Below, piece by piece: positions 63,107-64,000 of a stretch of 64,000 bases of DNA. Within the stretch, counting starts at the first letter, position 1. Each line of letters starts with the position of its first letter. This DNA comes from Acidobacteriota bacterium (GTDB lineage Bacteria > Acidobacteriota > Terriglobia > Terriglobales > Acidobacteriaceae). The translations under genes and the position numbers were made by a program. Below the pieces are notes generated by a model. That model had not been told where the DNA came from, did not search any database, and worked only from the letters and a program-made list of their open reading frames with translations. The DNA is taken from the NCBI GenBank assembly GCA_021813745.1, contig JAKAJO010000136.1, forward strand, positions 1 to 64,000, given 5' to 3'.

Positions 63107-64000
63107 ATGAATTCTGTTGGGTTGGCATTGGCTTTGCTCTTCGCAGCTTGCGTCTTGGGCATCCTTGTCGGGGTGCTTGTCCCGCAGCGGCGGATTCCCG
63201 TAATCCTGACCTGGGTCGGTTCGATTGCCGCGGCACTGGCGTTATGGGCTTCGGGAGTTGTTCTTGTCTATGGGGGAGAGTTCCATCAGACTCTCTGGAC
63301 GATCCCATCAATCGGCACGCTGACGATTCTTCTTGACCGGGTATCCGCGTTTTTCCTTTTCATTGCTGCAGTTGTCATTCTGGCCAGCTCAGTGTTCTCT
63401 GCTGGCTATATGAAGCGCTTCGTCGGCCACTATAACTTGGCGGCATTCAATGCCTGGTATCTGGTTCTGTGTGCCTCGATCGTGTGGATCCTGATCGAGA
63501 GCGATGTCTTCGGCTTCTTGCTCGCCTGGGAAGCGATGTCCATTTCGAGTTATCTTCTGGTGAACTTCGAGCATCGGCGCAACGGTACCAGCCAGGCTGG
63601 TTACCTGATGCTGTCGATGAGTGAAGCTGGGTTCATCGCCGTAACCGTGGCGTTTCTCGTACTCGCAATCGGCACTGGATCCTGGCAGTTTTCTGACCTC
63701 AAGAGCGCAGCCACCGGGCTGAGTCCATTGGTCCACTGGACTGTCTTTTTGCTGACTTTCTTCGGTTTCGGCGTGAAGGCTGGCCTCGTTCCAGTGAACG
63801 CCTGGCTGCCCAAAGCACACCCAGCCGCGCCTGCCAATGTATCTGCCATTCTTTCCGGAGTGATTCTGAATCTGGGCCTCTACGGAATCATCCGCGTGGA
63901 TTTTCAAATCGCCCCCCTCACGACGACCGGGGCAGGACTGGTGATGCTTCTCACTGGCACGGTGTCTGCTCTCGTAGGCATCCTTTACGCGACCACTGAA
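63107..64000 (+). CDS. HyfB-like antiporter-type subunit 2 (partial at right edge)
   Basis: The frame from ATG 63107 stays open to the window end (298 residues). The sequence parallels the previous gene: LAWEAMSISSYLLVNFE, YLMLSMSEAGF, FGVKAGLVPVNAWLPKAH. It is thus a second NuoL/HyfB paralogue in the same operon. The 88-base gap before it and an AGGCGGAGG-rich leader allow separate translation. The rest of the operon is outside the window. Confidence 0.92.
   Translation, partial: MNSVGLALALLFAACVLGILVGVLVPQRRIPVILTWVGSIAAALALWASGVVLVYGGEFHQTLWTIPSIGTLTILLDRVSAFFLFIAAVVILASSVFSAGYMKRFVGHYNLAAFNAWYLVLCASIVWILIESDVFGFLLAWEAMSISSYLLVNFEHRRNGTSQAGYLMLSMSEAGFIAVTVAFLVLAIGTGSWQFSDLKSAATGLSPLVHWTVFLLTFFGFGVKAGLVPVNAWLPKAHPAAPANVSAILSGVILNLGLYGIIRVDFQIAPLTTTGAGLVMLLTGTVSALVGILYATTE

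Noticed and set aside
62203-63162. 319-residue minus-strand open frame
   Set aside because: It is antisense to the HyfB-like gene; Gln/Arg/His-rich as expected of a shadow.

Overview
The window looks like a chromosome segment of an Acidobacteriota bacterium (Terriglobia-like). This is inferred from gene content and style: a CRTAC1-type VCBS protein, sigma-54 activators, a GT39-like transferase, DUF1593 and a moderately high GC. No taxonomic marker gene is present, so the assignment is tentative.

Region 1 (1-6475) is the right end of an integrative conjugative element. VirB10-, VirB9- and VirB1-like genes, a MoxR ATPase and a small membrane protein form a tight minus-strand operon. An AlpA-like regulator and a tyrosine integrase follow, and the element stops at a tRNA-Asn gene. 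A degenerate 36-bp tandem repeat array lies at 296-533. Region 2 (6600-29800) is ordinary chromosome: a CMD protein, HAD phosphatase, GT39 transferase, CAP protein, a split DppB/DppC pair, a phosphodiesterase, two sigma-54 activators, a NatAB-like ABC exporter, DUF374, QueA, a Crp regulator with a STAS-like protein, a CRTAC1 protein, a DUF1593 hydrolase and a transketolase remnant.

Region 3 (30074-35727) is a compact 5.6-kb island inserted in tRNA-Glu(CTC). It is bounded by a perfect 47-bp repeat of the 3' part of the tRNA. It carries HigBA, an integrase, an AlpA-like protein, a replication-type winged helix protein, a DUF5681 protein and two unrecognised cargo genes. Arm-type repeats lie at both ends. 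A related set just outside the left end suggests repeated use of this site.

Region 4 (about 36.7-64 kb) is the most striking. Five sequences match the fluoride (crcB-type) riboswitch pattern. Each precedes a different transcription unit: (i) metallophosphoesterase, cyclopropane-fatty-acid synthase, HEAT-like protein and dynamin-like GTPase; (ii) inorganic pyrophosphatase and a P-loop ATPase; (iii) an MFS transporter, possibly with phosphofructokinase; (iv) two MutS-like ATPases; (v) a large membrane complex related to group 4 energy-converting hydrogenases, in which all four Ni-binding cysteines appear to be replaced. IlvD, MetK (behind a SAM-I/IV-type riboswitch) and a split ChrA lie among them. 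My reading is a fluoride-responsive survival regulon that backs up Mg-dependent metabolism, lipid and membrane maintenance, and ion or redox energetics. No CrcB/Fluc or CLC-F exporter is inside the window. The last gene runs off the right edge.
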